Positions 1 through 9,231 are shown, counted from the stretch's first letter. The stretch: DNA of 64,000 bases from Kineococcus rubinsiae (GCF_011839805.1 NZ_VWPY01000010.1:1-64000), one strand, 5' to 3'. Notes: generated from the sequence alone by a model not told the origin. Numbers and translations: made by a program.

Positions 1-8
1 CCGGTCTG

Positions 9-614
9 GTGGCCGGGACGGCGCCGCCCCGGCGACCGGCCGCCGCGCGCGAGGCTCGCCGTCCGGTCGCGGCGCTGAGCAGTCGCGAGCATGTCCGGCT
101 GGTGCACGCCGTGGCCCGCGCGGGCTACGAGGCACCCCGGCCCGCGCCCGCGGCCACCCCGGAGCTCGCCGCGCTCACTTCGGCCGTGCGCGCCGCCGTC
201 CCGCCGGGTGAGGACGGGGCGCTGCTGGTGCGGGTCGGGCCGGGGTCCACGAGCCTGCGCACGACCGGTGCCGTGGACGCGCGCACGATCGGCCGTCAGG
301 TGAGCAGGATGCCGAAGGCCCTGTGCGCCGCCGAGTCCGGCGAGTCCGGCCGCTGGACCTTCCTCGCAGTCGTCGTGCGCGGCGACGACCCCGTGCGGGT
401 CTGGCGCGCCTACGACACCGTCCCGCCGTGGTGGCCCGAGGACGACCTTTGGCCGCAGAGCCCCGACCCGGCCGAGGTCGCGGGTCGCCCCGCGGCGTGG
501 CGCCCGCGGTGGGCGGAGCTGGCGCAGGAGGCGTGCCGCACGGACGGGGTCCCCGCCGCGTGGGCCGGTGCGGCGCGGCGGGTGCTGGGGCGCGAGGTGC
601 GCACCGCGCCCTGA
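9..614 (+). CDS. Hypothetical protein, 5' end possibly outside window
   Basis: I do not recognise this protein. The frame is open from the first bases of the window, so the GTG at position 9 may be internal and the gene may begin upstream. As read it is 201 residues, rich in Ala, Arg and Pro, without a signal peptide or membrane segment. The central part (about residues 60-150) alternates short hydrophobic strands with charged loops and contains a Trp-rich stretch (VPPWWPEDDLWPQ), suggesting a globular alpha/beta fold. It converges on the rhodanese gene downstream. Third-position GC is high throughout, which supports coding. Confidence 0.55.
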   Translation: MAGTAPPRRPAAAREARRPVAALSSREHVRLVHAVARAGYEAPRPAPAATPELAALTSAVRAAVPPGEDGALLVRVGPGSTSLRTTGAVDARTIGRQVSRMPKALCAAESGESGRWTFLAVVVRGDDPVRVWRAYDTVPPWWPEDDLWPQSPDPAEVAGRPAAWRPRWAELAQEACRTDGVPAAWAGAARRVLGREVRTAP

Positions 615-641
615 CCCGGCCGGCGGTGCCCGGTCGTGGGG

Positions 642-1037
642 TCAGGTCCGGAGGTCGACCGGACCCCGGTGCACGGGGAGCCCGGCGGCTATCCAGGCCT
701 CGACCCCGCCGGCCAGGTCGGTCGCGCGGTGCAGGCCGACGGCCCGCAGCGACGCGGCGGCGAGGCTGGAGCTGAACCCGTGGCGGCAGACGACGACGAC
801 CAGCCGGTCGGCGTCGACGGCCTCGGGGATGCGCCACGGGCAGGTCGGGTCCAGGCGCCACTCCAGCACGGTCCGGTCGATGACGAGCGCGCCCGGGAAC
901 TCGCCCTGCTCCTCGCGGTGGGCGGGGGTGCGGGTGTCCACGACGAGCGCCCCGGCGGCCTGGGCGGCCAGGAGCTCGGCGGGGGAGAGCCGCCCGGACC
1001 CCGCGCGGGCCGCGGCCAGGACCTCCTCGATGCCCAC
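642..1037 (-). CDS. Rhodanese-like domain protein
   Basis: This is a single-domain rhodanese of 131 residues. The family transfers sulfane sulfur through a persulfide on an active-site cysteine. Here the loop reads CRHGFSSS with Cys84, close to the CRxGxRS pattern of active enzymes, and the preceding segment LVVVVCRHG forms the expected beta strand. The VVDTRTPAHR segment near residue 33 is the other conserved rhodanese motif. The start chosen is GTG at 1037, because upstream residues in the same frame are Arg-rich and not family-like. It lies 35 bp downstream of the LGFP-repeat gene on the same strand, so co-transcription is possible. The physiological acceptor is unknown. Confidence 0.85.
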   Translation of the reverse strand: MGIEEVLAAARAGSGRLSPAELLAAQAAGALVVDTRTPAHREEQGEFPGALVIDRTVLEWRLDPTCPWRIPEAVDADRLVVVVCRHGFSSSLAAASLRAVGLHRATDLAGGVEAWIAAGLPVHRGPVDLRT

Positions 1038-1072
1038 GGTCCCAGTCTGGCGACCCCGCTCCCGGCGTCGCG

Positions 1073-2794
1073 TCAGGGGGTGAGCACCTGGGTGACCCGG
1101 CCCGTGGCCGCGTCCAGGCGGAGCTCCCCGCCGGCGAAGACCTGGCGCGTCCCGCCGGGGACACCGACCTCCTCGGCGGTGGGCATCCCGAGCGCCGAGG
1201 CCTCCGAGCCGGCGGCCTCCCACGCCGTGCGGAAGGCGCCGCGGACGGTGGCGAGGCGGGCGACCTCACCCGTCGCCGTCGAGGCGGTCGACGCGCAGAG
1301 CACACCCCCCGTGAAGCGCTGCAGCAGTGCGGACCTGCCGCCGGAGGTGACGGACACGGCCTCGGTGGTGGGGTAGCCGAGCACGCCCCGCTCCCAGCCG
1401 TGCGCCGCCCAGTAGCTGCGCAGCTGCCAGGGGGAGTCGGGACCCACGCCCTGGTCGGCGACGACGTGGGCGCCGGTGGCCTGCGTCCAGTAGATGCTGG
1501 CCGCGGCGGCGAAGTGGTTGTAGCGCCCGACGCCGTCGGGGGTCGCGAGCTCGTCGGTGACGGGCAGCCCCAGGCGGTGGACGGTGACCTCGTCGCTCCA
1601 GTACGGACCCTGGTAGCGCTCGGCGATCGCCCCGCCCACCAGGCGGGCGGGGCGGCTGCCGTCCATCGGCGCGTAGAGGGTCCCCGCGTCGAAGCGCTGG
1701 CGCCACGTGTCGCCCGGCTTCCCCTCCGCCGTGCGGGCCAGGGCGAACGGCTCGGTGTCCGTGCGCGGCCAGCCCAGCGGACCCCGCTCGGCGCCGGAGG
1801 AGAACCACCGCTGCGCGACGGCGCTGTCGTAGACGAACGTCCCCGAGACGCCCTGGTAGTACCAGCCCCGCTCGAAGCGCTGACGGATCGTGCCGGGCCC
1901 CAGGGGTTCCGGGTCGGCGGTGGGGTAGCCGGGCACGTCGAAGGGCATGAGGCGGCGGGAGTTCTGCAGGTACGCCACCACGGCCAGGTTCCCGCCCACG
2001 GCGTGCGTCCCGGTCGTCGACGTCGACCAGACGCGGGCGTTGGCGAAGGTGGTGAACGTCGCGAGGCCGTCCTGCGTGCCGACCGCGCTGCCGGTCGGGC
2101 GGCCCAGGCGCCCCGCCGGGCCCCCGGCGGCGGCCCAGTAGTCGGCGACGGGTCCGCGCACGACGTGCCCGAGCGCGTCCGGACCCACCACGAGCCGCCC
2201 GAACTCCGCCGCCCAGGTGCGGGTGCCGTCGGGGTCCGTGGTGGGCGTGGCCGCCAGGTCACCGATGGACTGCGGCTGACCCGGGGCGTTCGAGCCGCTC
2301 GCCGTGAAGTTCGCGGCGTCCGACCAGCCGTCGCACGGGGTGGTCCGCACCGTGCGCTGCGCCACCTCCGTCCCGGTGGGCCGCTCGAGCAGCCGCACCG
2401 TCGTGGTGCCCACGGGCTCCGTGAGGCGCACCGCGGCCTGGACGGTGCCGACCTCACCCACGGGCGTCAGGTACGTCTCGCCGTCGTGGTCGGCGACGAC
2501 GTCGTAGCGCTCGGCGGTGCCCGGGCGGCGCCAGGACACCGACAGGGTGGCGCCGTCCACACCGCAGACGGCCCGGACCGTCAGGACGGGGGTGCTGCGC
2601 TGGGCCCGCTCGACCAGGGGCACCGGCGGAACCGTCGTCGCGGCGCGCGCCGGCGGCCCGGCCAGGGTGAGGGCGAGCGCCGCGGCGAGGCCGCCGGCCA
2701 CCCGGGCGGCGGTGAGGACGGGACGGCGGGCGCCAGAGCTGCTGATGACGGGGGTGCTGATGACGGGGGTGCTGATGACGGGAGTGCGGGTCAC
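1073..2794 (-). CDS. Secreted LGFP-repeat protein
   Basis: The 573-residue product has a long N-terminus followed by a hydrophobic stretch and an ARA cleavage-like site (about residues 27-52), so it is probably exported. The mature part carries repeated motifs of the LGFP type, such as GRLGRPTGS, GPLGWPRTD, HRLGLPVTD and GVLGYPTTE, each in a segment of about 50 residues with conserved Trp/Tyr and Phe. LGFP repeats occur in actinobacterial envelope proteins and are thought to anchor or organise the cell wall; no enzyme motif is visible. The GTG start at 2794 has GGAG about 8 bp upstream. The first codons lie in a 15-bp tandem repeat that encodes STPVI units before the signal sequence, an odd extension. 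It follows the alcohol dehydrogenase gene with a 127-bp gap. Confidence 0.8.
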   Translation of the reverse strand: MTRTPVISTPVISTPVISSSGARRPVLTAARVAGGLAAALALTLAGPPARAATTVPPVPLVERAQRSTPVLTVRAVCGVDGATLSVSWRRPGTAERYDVVADHDGETYLTPVGEVGTVQAAVRLTEPVGTTTVRLLERPTGTEVAQRTVRTTPCDGWSDAANFTASGSNAPGQPQSIGDLAATPTTDPDGTRTWAAEFGRLVVGPDALGHVVRGPVADYWAAAGGPAGRLGRPTGSAVGTQDGLATFTTFANARVWSTSTTGTHAVGGNLAVVAYLQNSRRLMPFDVPGYPTADPEPLGPGTIRQRFERGWYYQGVSGTFVYDSAVAQRWFSSGAERGPLGWPRTDTEPFALARTAEGKPGDTWRQRFDAGTLYAPMDGSRPARLVGGAIAERYQGPYWSDEVTVHRLGLPVTDELATPDGVGRYNHFAAAASIYWTQATGAHVVADQGVGPDSPWQLRSYWAAHGWERGVLGYPTTEAVSVTSGGRSALLQRFTGGVLCASTASTATGEVARLATVRGAFRTAWEAAGSEASALGMPTAEEVGVPGGTRQVFAGGELRLDAATGRVTQVLTP

Positions 2795-2800
2795 GGTGGT
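2741..2800. repeat. 15-bp tandem repeat, 3 copies plus a degenerate fourth
   Basis: Units begin at 2741, 2756, 2771 and 2786. The first two are identical (GCTGATGACGGGGGT), the third differs by one base and the fourth is diverged. The period is five codons, so the array stays in frame within the start of the LGFP-repeat gene. Confidence 0.9.
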
Positions 2801-2863
2801 GCTCCGGGTACGGGCCCGGACGCCGGGCGGTGCGCCGGGACGTCCCGGTTCCCCTCAACGGTA

Positions 2864-2883
2864 ACGGTGCGTCGACTCACCGT
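2864..2883. promoter_or_regulatory. Inverted repeat in intergenic gap (possible operator)
   Basis: ACGGTG and CACCGT are separated by 8 bp in the gap between the alcohol dehydrogenase and LGFP genes, next to a second ACGGT copy just upstream. No U-run follows on the minus strand, so an operator upstream of the LGFP gene fits better than a terminator for the dehydrogenase. The binding protein is unknown. Confidence 0.35.
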
Positions 2884-2921
2884 GACGCTTTTCGCAAGAG
2901 GTTGCCGTGCGGGGAGATCCC

Positions 2922-4028
2922 TCAGTCGAGGACGACGACCTGCCGCACGGCGCGGCCGTCGGCGAGCTCGTCCATCGCCTCGTTGAGGTCGTCCAGGCCG
3001 ATCCGGCGGGTGATCAGCCGGTCGATCGGCAGCCGACCCGCGCGCCACCACTCGACGAAGGTGGGGACGTCGCGCGCCGGGACGGCGGAGCCGAGGTAGC
3101 TGCCGATGACGGTGCGGGCCTCGGCGGTGACGACGGCCGGGGAGATCTCCGCGCGCGCCGCGGGGTCCGGCAGGCCGACGGTCACCGTCCGCCCACCCGG
3201 CCGGGTGGCCGCGAACGCGGTCTCGAAGGCGCGGGGGTGCCCGGCGCACTCCAGGGCGTGGTCCCCGCGGATCCCGAGGTCGGCGACCTCCGCGGGCGTG
3301 TGCGCCGAGGTGGCGCCCAGCTCCCGGGCGAGCTCGAGCTTGGACTCCAGGGCGTCGACGGCGATCACGGGGCCCGCGCCCAGGGCGACGGCGGCGAGCA
3401 GGGCGGACATCCCGACGCCCCCGAGGCCGACGACGACCACGGACTCCCCGGGCTCGGGGCGCACGGCGTTCAGCAGGGCGCCGCCGCCGGTCAGCACGGC
3501 GCACCCGAGCACGGCCGCCACCTCGGGCGGCACGTCGTCGTCGACGGGGACGAGGGAGGCCCGGTCGACGACGGCGTGGGTCGCGAACGCGGACACGCCC
3601 AGGTGGTGGTGAACGGGGGAACCGTCGCGGGTGAGGGCGCGCGAGCCGTGCAGCAGCGTGCCGGCGGTGTTCGACGCGGTGCCCGCGGAGCACGGCAGCC
3701 GGCCGCCGGTCCGGCAGCCGGCGCACGCCCCGCAGCGGGGGAGGAACGTCATGGTGACCCGCTGCCCGGCGCTCAGGTCGTCGGCCTGCGCGCCCGTGCG
3801 CACGACCCGTCCCGCGGCCTCGTGCCCGAGCAGCATGGGCACCGGCCGGGTGCGGTGGCCGTTGACGACCGAGAGGTCGGAGTGGCACACGCCGGCGGCC
3901 TCGACCCGTACCAGCACCTCGGTCGGGCCCGGCTCGGCCAGCTCGAGCCGGCTGATCGTCAGCGGGCGCGACGTGGCGTAGGGCCGCGGGCGGCCGATCT
4001 CCTCGAGCACCGCACCGGTGATCTGCAC
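2922..4028 (-). CDS. Zinc-dependent alcohol dehydrogenase (MDR superfamily)
   Basis: The 368-residue product is a classical medium-chain dehydrogenase/reductase. The catalytic zinc ligands are visible as Cys48 (GVCHSD) and His69-Glu70 (LGHEAAGR). The structural-zinc cysteines are Cys99, Cys102, Cys105 and Cys113. A Rossmann motif GLGGVGMS lies near residue 205. The family oxidises primary or secondary alcohols, or formaldehyde adducts, with NAD; the substrate cannot be read from sequence. The GTG start at 4028 has a strong GAGGAGG site 7 bp upstream. The neighbouring MFS gene on the same strand ends 100 bp upstream of it, so a shared transcript is possible. Confidence 0.88.
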   Translation of the reverse strand: MQITGAVLEEIGRPRPYATSRPLTISRLELAEPGPTEVLVRVEAAGVCHSDLSVVNGHRTRPVPMLLGHEAAGRVVRTGAQADDLSAGQRVTMTFLPRCGACAGCRTGGRLPCSAGTASNTAGTLLHGSRALTRDGSPVHHHLGVSAFATHAVVDRASLVPVDDDVPPEVAAVLGCAVLTGGGALLNAVRPEPGESVVVVGLGGVGMSALLAAVALGAGPVIAVDALESKLELARELGATSAHTPAEVADLGIRGDHALECAGHPRAFETAFAATRPGGRTVTVGLPDPAARAEISPAVVTAEARTVIGSYLGSAVPARDVPTFVEWWRAGRLPIDRLITRRIGLDDLNEAMDELADGRAVRQVVVLD

Positions 4029-4128
4029 GACCGCCTCCTCGCCTGTTGCGCCACGTCCGTCCGCCGCCCGCGTCGGCCGCGGAACTCCGGCGACCGTACG
4101 CCCGTGGCCCGAGCGCCCCGGCCGAACC

Positions 4129-5616
4129 TCAGCGCGCCGCGACGGCCGTCCGCTCCAGCGCCGTGCTCCCGGGGGCGCCGATGCGCAGGCTGTTCACGGC
4201 GGTCAGCAGCAGCAGCGCGGCGCACACCAGGAGGCTGGTGCGCAGGCCCGGGAGGAAGCCCGCCGGCTCCGCGATCAGCGCGCCGAACACCGCGATGGCC
4301 ACCGCCCCGCCGATCTGCCGGAACGTGTTTAACACGGCGCTCGCGGTCCCGGCCCGTTCCGGCGCCACGCCTTCGAGGACGACGCCCGTGACCGGCGGCA
4401 TGGCCAGCGACCCCCCGGCGCCGACGGGGACCAGGGCCAGGGCGACCAGCCACGGCCAGCCGTCGGCGGGGTCGGTGGCCGCGGTCGCCGCGACGAGCGC
4501 CACGAGCCCGGCCACCATCGAGAGCTGCCCGGCCACGACGGGCACCCGCGTCCCGAGGCGGTTCGTCACCGGTCCGCTGGCGAGGTTGCCGACGACGGCC
4601 AGCAGCGCCGCCGGCACGAAGACGAGCCCGGCGTGCAGCGGGCTCAGGCCCAGCTGCTGCTGCAGGAACAGGCTGACGACGAACACGTGGCCGAGGTTGG
4701 CGACCATGAAGGTGAACCCGACCGGCAGGGCCAGCCGCATCCCGCGGGCGGCGAACAGCTCCAGCGGCAGCATCGGGGCCCGGCCCTTCGCCTGAACCCC
4801 CACGAACGCGGCGAGTGCAGCGACCGCGACCGCGAGGGCGGCCAGCACCTCGGGTTCCGCGAAGCCGGAGTGACCACCCTCGATGAGCCCGAACACCAGT
4901 GCGGACAGCGCCACGACGGCGAGCACCTGCCCGGCGACGTCGAAGCGGGCCGGGCGCACGGGGGAGGGGGCCACCAGCAGCAGCAGGCCGAGCATCAGGA
5001 CCCCCACGGGGACGTTGATCGTGAAGATCCACCGCCAGTCGACGCTGGTCAGCAACCCGCCGAGGGGCTGCCCCAGCACGGCCGAGACGGCCCCGCCGAC
5101 CGCCCAGATGCCCAGCGCCCGGGCGCGGCGGCGGGGGTCGGGGAACGCCTCCCGGATGAGGGCCATCGACGCCGGGAGGACGATCGCGGCGCTCGCGCCC
5201 TGGGCGCAGCGCGCGGCGACGAGCGCCCCCGCGCCGGGGGCGAGCGCGCAGGCCGCGGAGGTGAGGGTGAAGGCGACGATGCCGACGACGAGGGCCCGGC
5301 GCGCGCCGATGCGGTCGGCGAGGTTGCCCGCGAACAGCAGCAGCGCCGCGAACAGCAGCGTGTACCCGTCGATGATCCACTGCTGCCCGCGGACGCCGCC
5401 TCCGAGCTGCTCGCGGATGCTGGCCAGGGCGACGTTGACGATGGACACGTCGAGGGTGATGAGGAAGAACCCCAGCGAGGCGACGGCGACGACGACCCGG
5501 GCCCGCGGACCGTCCGGGAGGTGCGCGTCCGAGGCCGGTGCGGCCGAGCTCGCGCGAGGGACGCCACCGCACTGCGCCGGGGTGGTCGGGGAGCAGGAGG
5601 ACTCGGTGCTGGACAG
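4129..5616 (-). CDS. MFS drug exporter, DHA2 (EmrB/QacA) type; start uncertain
   Basis: This is a 14-helix major facilitator of the DHA2 type. The signature of helix 1 (LDVSIVNVALASI) is followed by QWIIDGYTLLFAALLL in helix 2, and GNLADRIGARRAL forms the conserved cytoplasmic loop. Proteins of this group export drugs or toxic metabolites by proton antiport. The first ATG/GTG/TTG in frame (GTG at 5448) falls in the middle of helix 1 and would remove half of it. The frame stays open upstream and encodes the missing hydrophobic residues (VVVAVASLGFFLIT). I therefore place the start at CTG 5616, which has GAGG about 5 bp upstream. This start is inferred. Confidence 0.75.
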   Translation of the reverse strand: MSSTESSCSPTTPAQCGGVPRASSAAPASDAHLPDGPRARVVVAVASLGFFLITLDVSIVNVALASIREQLGGGVRGQQWIIDGYTLLFAALLLFAGNLADRIGARRALVVGIVAFTLTSAACALAPGAGALVAARCAQGASAAIVLPASMALIREAFPDPRRRARALGIWAVGGAVSAVLGQPLGGLLTSVDWRWIFTINVPVGVLMLGLLLLVAPSPVRPARFDVAGQVLAVVALSALVFGLIEGGHSGFAEPEVLAALAVAVAALAAFVGVQAKGRAPMLPLELFAARGMRLALPVGFTFMVANLGHVFVVSLFLQQQLGLSPLHAGLVFVPAALLAVVGNLASGPVTNRLGTRVPVVAGQLSMVAGLVALVAATAATDPADGWPWLVALALVPVGAGGSLAMPPVTGVVLEGVAPERAGTASAVLNTFRQIGGAVAIAVFGALIAEPAGFLPGLRTSLLVCAALLLLTAVNSLRIGAPGSTALERTAVAAR

Positions 5617-5686
5617 GTCGACCTCACGGGTGCGGCGGCGGGGGAGGCCCCCATCGTCGCAGCCGGGGCCCCGACCGGCCCGGTGG

Positions 5687-6730
5687 TCAGCTCGCGGGGG
5701 CCTCGTCCGGCCAGGTGATGCCGACCTTCCCGCCGGCCGCGGCGTCCGCGACCGCGTAGGCCTCGCCCGCCCGCGCCAGGGGGAAGACGTCGGTGACGAC
5801 CCTCTCCGGGTGCAGGCCCCAGCGCGCCAGGTTCCGCAGCAGCTCGCCCATCCGCACCGTGGAGGAGACCCACGAGCCGTGGACGGTGAGCTGGCGGTGG
5901 ATGAGGACCTCGCTCACGTCGACGCTGAGCTGCCCGCCCTCGCCGACGAGCGCCGCCCGGCCCCAGCGGCGGGTGTGGCGCAGCGCGGTGAGCTGCCCGA
6001 ACCCGTTGCCGGAGCAGTCCACCGACGTCTCGGCGCCGTCGCCGAGGAGGTCGGTGAGCTCGTCGTCGCCGCCCGCGACGGCGGAGTCGACCGCGCCCAG
6101 GCGCAGCGCGAGCTCGCGCCGTTGCGGGCTCGGGTCGGTGCCGACCACGAGGGAGGCGCCCATGGCCTTGCCCAGCAACCCCGCGGCGAGGCCGACGGGG
6201 CCCAGGCCGACGACGAGCAGGCGGCCGCGGCCGGACACGTCGAGGCGGCACAGCGCCTCGTAGGCCGTCGCGAAGCCGCACGCGACGCACGCGCCGTCGA
6301 GGAACGTCAGCTCGTCGGGCAGGACGAGCAGGTCCCGCTCCTCCGCGAGGAGCAGGTCGGCGTGCCCGCCGTCGCGCTGCCAGCCGTAGGCCGCGCGCGT
6401 CGGTGCGGTGCAGCTGATCTGGTACCCGCGGCGGCAGTCGTCGCACTGCCCGCAGCCGCTGATGTGGTAGACGACGACGCGGTCGCCCACCCGGATCCGT
6501 CCCACGCCCTCGCCGACCGCGCTGACCCGTCCGGCGGGCTCGTGGCCGCCCACCACGCCCTGGTAGGCCTCCGGCCCCTCGCCCAGGTGCTCGCGGTAGA
6601 TCGCCCGCAGGTCCGACCCGCAGATCGTCGAGGCGCGCATCGCGACGAGCACCTGCCCCGGGCCGGGCGTGGGGTCGGGGACCTCGCGGAGGTCCACCTC
6701 GCGGTGGCCGGGCAGGTAGGCGGCGTGCAT
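5687..6730 (-). CDS. Zinc-dependent alcohol dehydrogenase family protein (MDR)
   Basis: The 347-residue product is a second medium-chain dehydrogenase, unlike the 2.9-kb one in detail. Catalytic zinc ligands are Cys37 (ICGSDL) and His63-Glu64 (GGHEPAGRV). The structural zinc loop has Cys93, Cys96, Cys99 and Cys107. A nucleotide-binding GLGPVGLAA motif follows. The length and the GSDLR motif resemble the threonine/sorbitol dehydrogenase branch, but the substrate is not determinable. The ATG at 6730 is preceded by GGAGG, which decides the start against a longer upstream frame. It is divergent from the TerD-nuclease gene. Confidence 0.87.
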   Translation of the reverse strand: MHAAYLPGHREVDLREVPDPTPGPGQVLVAMRASTICGSDLRAIYREHLGEGPEAYQGVVGGHEPAGRVSAVGEGVGRIRVGDRVVVYHISGCGQCDDCRRGYQISCTAPTRAAYGWQRDGGHADLLLAEERDLLVLPDELTFLDGACVACGFATAYEALCRLDVSGRGRLLVVGLGPVGLAAGLLGKAMGASLVVGTDPSPQRRELALRLGAVDSAVAGGDDELTDLLGDGAETSVDCSGNGFGQLTALRHTRRWGRAALVGEGGQLSVDVSEVLIHRQLTVHGSWVSSTVRMGELLRNLARWGLHPERVVTDVFPLARAGEAYAVADAAAGGKVGITWPDEAPAS

Positions 6731-6957
6731 CGGGACCTCCGGGGACGGCGTGGAGGCGCCAGTCTGCTCATCCGTGCCGCCCGGTGGTGCGGCGGGGTTG
6801 TGCGGTGCCGACCTCGGCACCCCGTACCCGGCTGACGACGCGCTCGGCGCGGGAGTCCGGGCGCGAGGGCCGGTGCCGAGACGGTGCGACTGCGTCCGTT
6901 CGGGCGGACCTCGGTAGTTCGCTGCGGACATCGCTGACGCACAGTCACACTGCTGAC

Positions 6958-9231
6958 GTGGACGACACCTCTCTGCTGAAGGGCGCCAACCGGCTGCTCT
7001 CCGCCGATTCGCTGCTGCTGCGCGCCGTCATCGGCTGGGACGAGGGCGTCGACGGCGCCGCCGACGTGGACGCGTCGGCTCTCCTGCTGGACGCCGACCG
7101 GCGGGTCCGCAGCGACGAGGACTTCGTCTTCTACAACCAGACGACGTCCAGTGACGGCTCGGTCGAGCACACGGGGAGGAGCAGCACCGACTCCGGTGCG
7201 GAGGAGCGGATCCGCCTCGACCTCGCCCGGCTGCCGTCCGACGTCCACTTCGTGGTCCTGGCGGCCAGCGTCACCGAGGGCACCGTCGCCGACGTCGCGA
7301 GCCTGCGCCTGGACGTCACGTCGGGCGACGGCGTCGTCGCGAGCATCGCGGCGACCGGTGGCGGCACGGAGACGGTGCTCGTCCTCGGTGAGCTCTACCG
7401 CCGGGGTGAGGACTGGAAGGTGCGCGCCGTCTGCCAGGGCTGGGAGGACGGGTTGTCGGGTCTGGCCACCGACTTCGGGGTCAGCGTCGCCGACAGCACC
7501 GGCGAGGACGACGACGAGGTCGGCGCCCTGGAGCCGGAGGAGCCGGCGGCCCTCGTCGAGCAGGACGTCGACCCCCTGACCGTGGAGCTCGCCGACAGCG
7601 TCGACGACCTCCCCGGATCGGAGGAACTCGTCGAGGTGGTCGAGGCGGAACCTCCGACGCCCGCCGCCGCGTCGTCGCCGGACGTCCCGTCGACGTCCTA
7701 CCTGCCCCTGCCTCCGGCGGCCGTAGAGTCCGAGCCGGGTGCGCCTGGGCCGGCGGCGGCGGACGTGCCGCCGTCCCCCGTGGTGGCTGCGGCGGTCGTC
7801 CCGGCCTCGTCGACGGCCCGCGTCGCCGGTCGCGCCGGCGGAGTCCGCACCCGCAAGGCCAAGACTCCGCTGCCGGTCCCGCCTCCGCTCCGCCTGCGCC
7901 TGAAGGACTCCTGGCAGCCCGCGCGCCTCTTCTCGATCTCCGGCGTCGGTTCCGGCGAGGAGCAGGAGAAGCGGGCCACCTCGGCCCTGCTCGCCACGAT
8001 GACGGGGGTTCGCCCCTTCGCCCGCAGTCTGACCACGCACTTCGGTGCGCCGGCCGGTCTCGTGGAGACCTACCTGGAGGTTCCGTTCCACCTGGGCGAG
8101 AGCACGGTCATCCCGGACGGGGTCATGCGCGTGCAGCGGGCGAACCGGGACTGGACGGGCCTGCTGGAGGTCAAGACCGGCGACGGTCAGCTGCAGCGCC
8201 AGCAGGTGGAGAACTACCTCGACGTGGCGCGGGACCAGGGTTTCGACGCCGTCATCACGTTGTCGAACGAGATCTCCCCCGGCGACGGGGAGCACCCGGT
8301 CGAGGTCGACCGGCGCAAGCTCCGCGGCAAGGTCGCCCTGTTCCACCTCTCGTGGTCCGAGGTCCTCCACGAAGCCCGGATGACCCTGACGCATCGCGGC
8401 GTCGCAGACGCCCACCAGGCCTGGCTGCTCAACGAGCTGATCCGGTACCTGGAGCACCCGCGCTCCGGCACCACGGGCTTCGAGGACATGGGTCCCGCCT
8501 GGGTGACGGTGCGGGAAGCGGTCGCCGCCGGGACCCTGCGGGCCGCTGACCGGAAGGCGCCGGCGGTGGCGCAGTCCTGGATCCGCCTCGTCCGCCAGCT
8601 CCGTCTGACCCTCACCGCCGAACTCGGCGTGAGCGTCACCCACGTCCTGCCGCGCAGGATCGCGTCCGACCCGGTCGCCCGCCTGCAGGCCACCACCGCT
8701 CAGCTCGCGGGGACGGGGCAGCTGGAGGCGACCCTGCGCGTGCCCGGCGCCGTCGGCCCGGTCACCGTCGTCGCCGACGTCCGCACCAGCCAGGTCCGCA
8801 CGAGCGTGCGGGTCCCCGCGCCCCAGGAGGGCGGCGCGCAGCGGCGGGTGACGTGGCTGCTGCGGCAGCTGAAGGAGGCCCCCGCGGACCTCCTCATCGA
8901 GGCGTCGTTCACCGGACGCCCCGAGACCACGTGCGAGCAGTTGCGCGTCGTCCGCGAGAACCCCCTCGTCCTGGTGTCGGACAAGGGTGCGGACATCGCC
9001 GCCTTCACCCTCATCCACGGCGCCGCGCTGGGGACCAAGCGCTCCGGCGTGAAGAACGCGTTCGTCCCCTCGGTCACGGGCGCCGTCCAGACGTTCTACC
9101 GCGCGGTGGTGCAGCCGCTGCGGCCCTGGGTGGCTGCCGCTCCCAAGCTTCCCGACGAGCTCACCGGCATGGCGCCCGACGATGCGGACGACGTCCCGGA
9201 GGCGGACCCGGCCGACGAGGCGGTGGGCTAG
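6958..9231 (+). CDS. TerD-domain protein fused to PD-(D/E)XK nuclease-like domain
   Basis: The 757-residue product begins with a TerD-type stress domain (about residues 1-180: SLLKGANRLLS, a calcium-site-like acidic DVDASALLLDADRRV, DFVFYNQ, GELYRRGEDWKVRAVCQGW). An acidic, proline-rich linker follows (about 180-320). A third region carries a PD-(D/E)XK-like core: Asp387 (IPDG), then Glu404-Val-Lys406 (LLEVKTG), then a helix QRQQVENYLDVA. The remaining 280 residues have no motif I know. TerD proteins take part in tellurite and envelope stress responses. The nuclease call rests on motif spacing only. The start is GTG 6958, chosen because TerD similarity begins there; no ribosome site is evident. 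I recall this layout in other actinobacterial TerD proteins, but its function is not established. No other ter gene is nearby. Confidence 0.75.
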   Translation: MDDTSLLKGANRLLSADSLLLRAVIGWDEGVDGAADVDASALLLDADRRVRSDEDFVFYNQTTSSDGSVEHTGRSSTDSGAEERIRLDLARLPSDVHFVVLAASVTEGTVADVASLRLDVTSGDGVVASIAATGGGTETVLVLGELYRRGEDWKVRAVCQGWEDGLSGLATDFGVSVADSTGEDDDEVGALEPEEPAALVEQDVDPLTVELADSVDDLPGSEELVEVVEAEPPTPAAASSPDVPSTSYLPLPPAAVESEPGAPGPAAADVPPSPVVAAAVVPASSTARVAGRAGGVRTRKAKTPLPVPPPLRLRLKDSWQPARLFSISGVGSGEEQEKRATSALLATMTGVRPFARSLTTHFGAPAGLVETYLEVPFHLGESTVIPDGVMRVQRANRDWTGLLEVKTGDGQLQRQQVENYLDVARDQGFDAVITLSNEISPGDGEHPVEVDRRKLRGKVALFHLSWSEVLHEARMTLTHRGVADAHQAWLLNELIRYLEHPRSGTTGFEDMGPAWVTVREAVAAGTLRAADRKAPAVAQSWIRLVRQLRLTLTAELGVSVTHVLPRRIASDPVARLQATTAQLAGTGQLEATLRVPGAVGPVTVVADVRTSQVRTSVRVPAPQEGGAQRRVTWLLRQLKEAPADLLIEASFTGRPETTCEQLRVVRENPLVLVSDKGADIAAFTLIHGAALGTKRSGVKNAFVPSVTGAVQTFYRAVVQPLRPWVAAAPKLPDELTGMAPDDADDVPEADPADEAVG

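Noticed and set aside
2861-2895. Rho-independent terminator between the dehydrogenase and LGFP genes
   Set aside because: The ACGGTG/CACCGT hairpin has a T-run only on the plus strand, while both genes are on the minus strand. I listed it as a possible operator instead.
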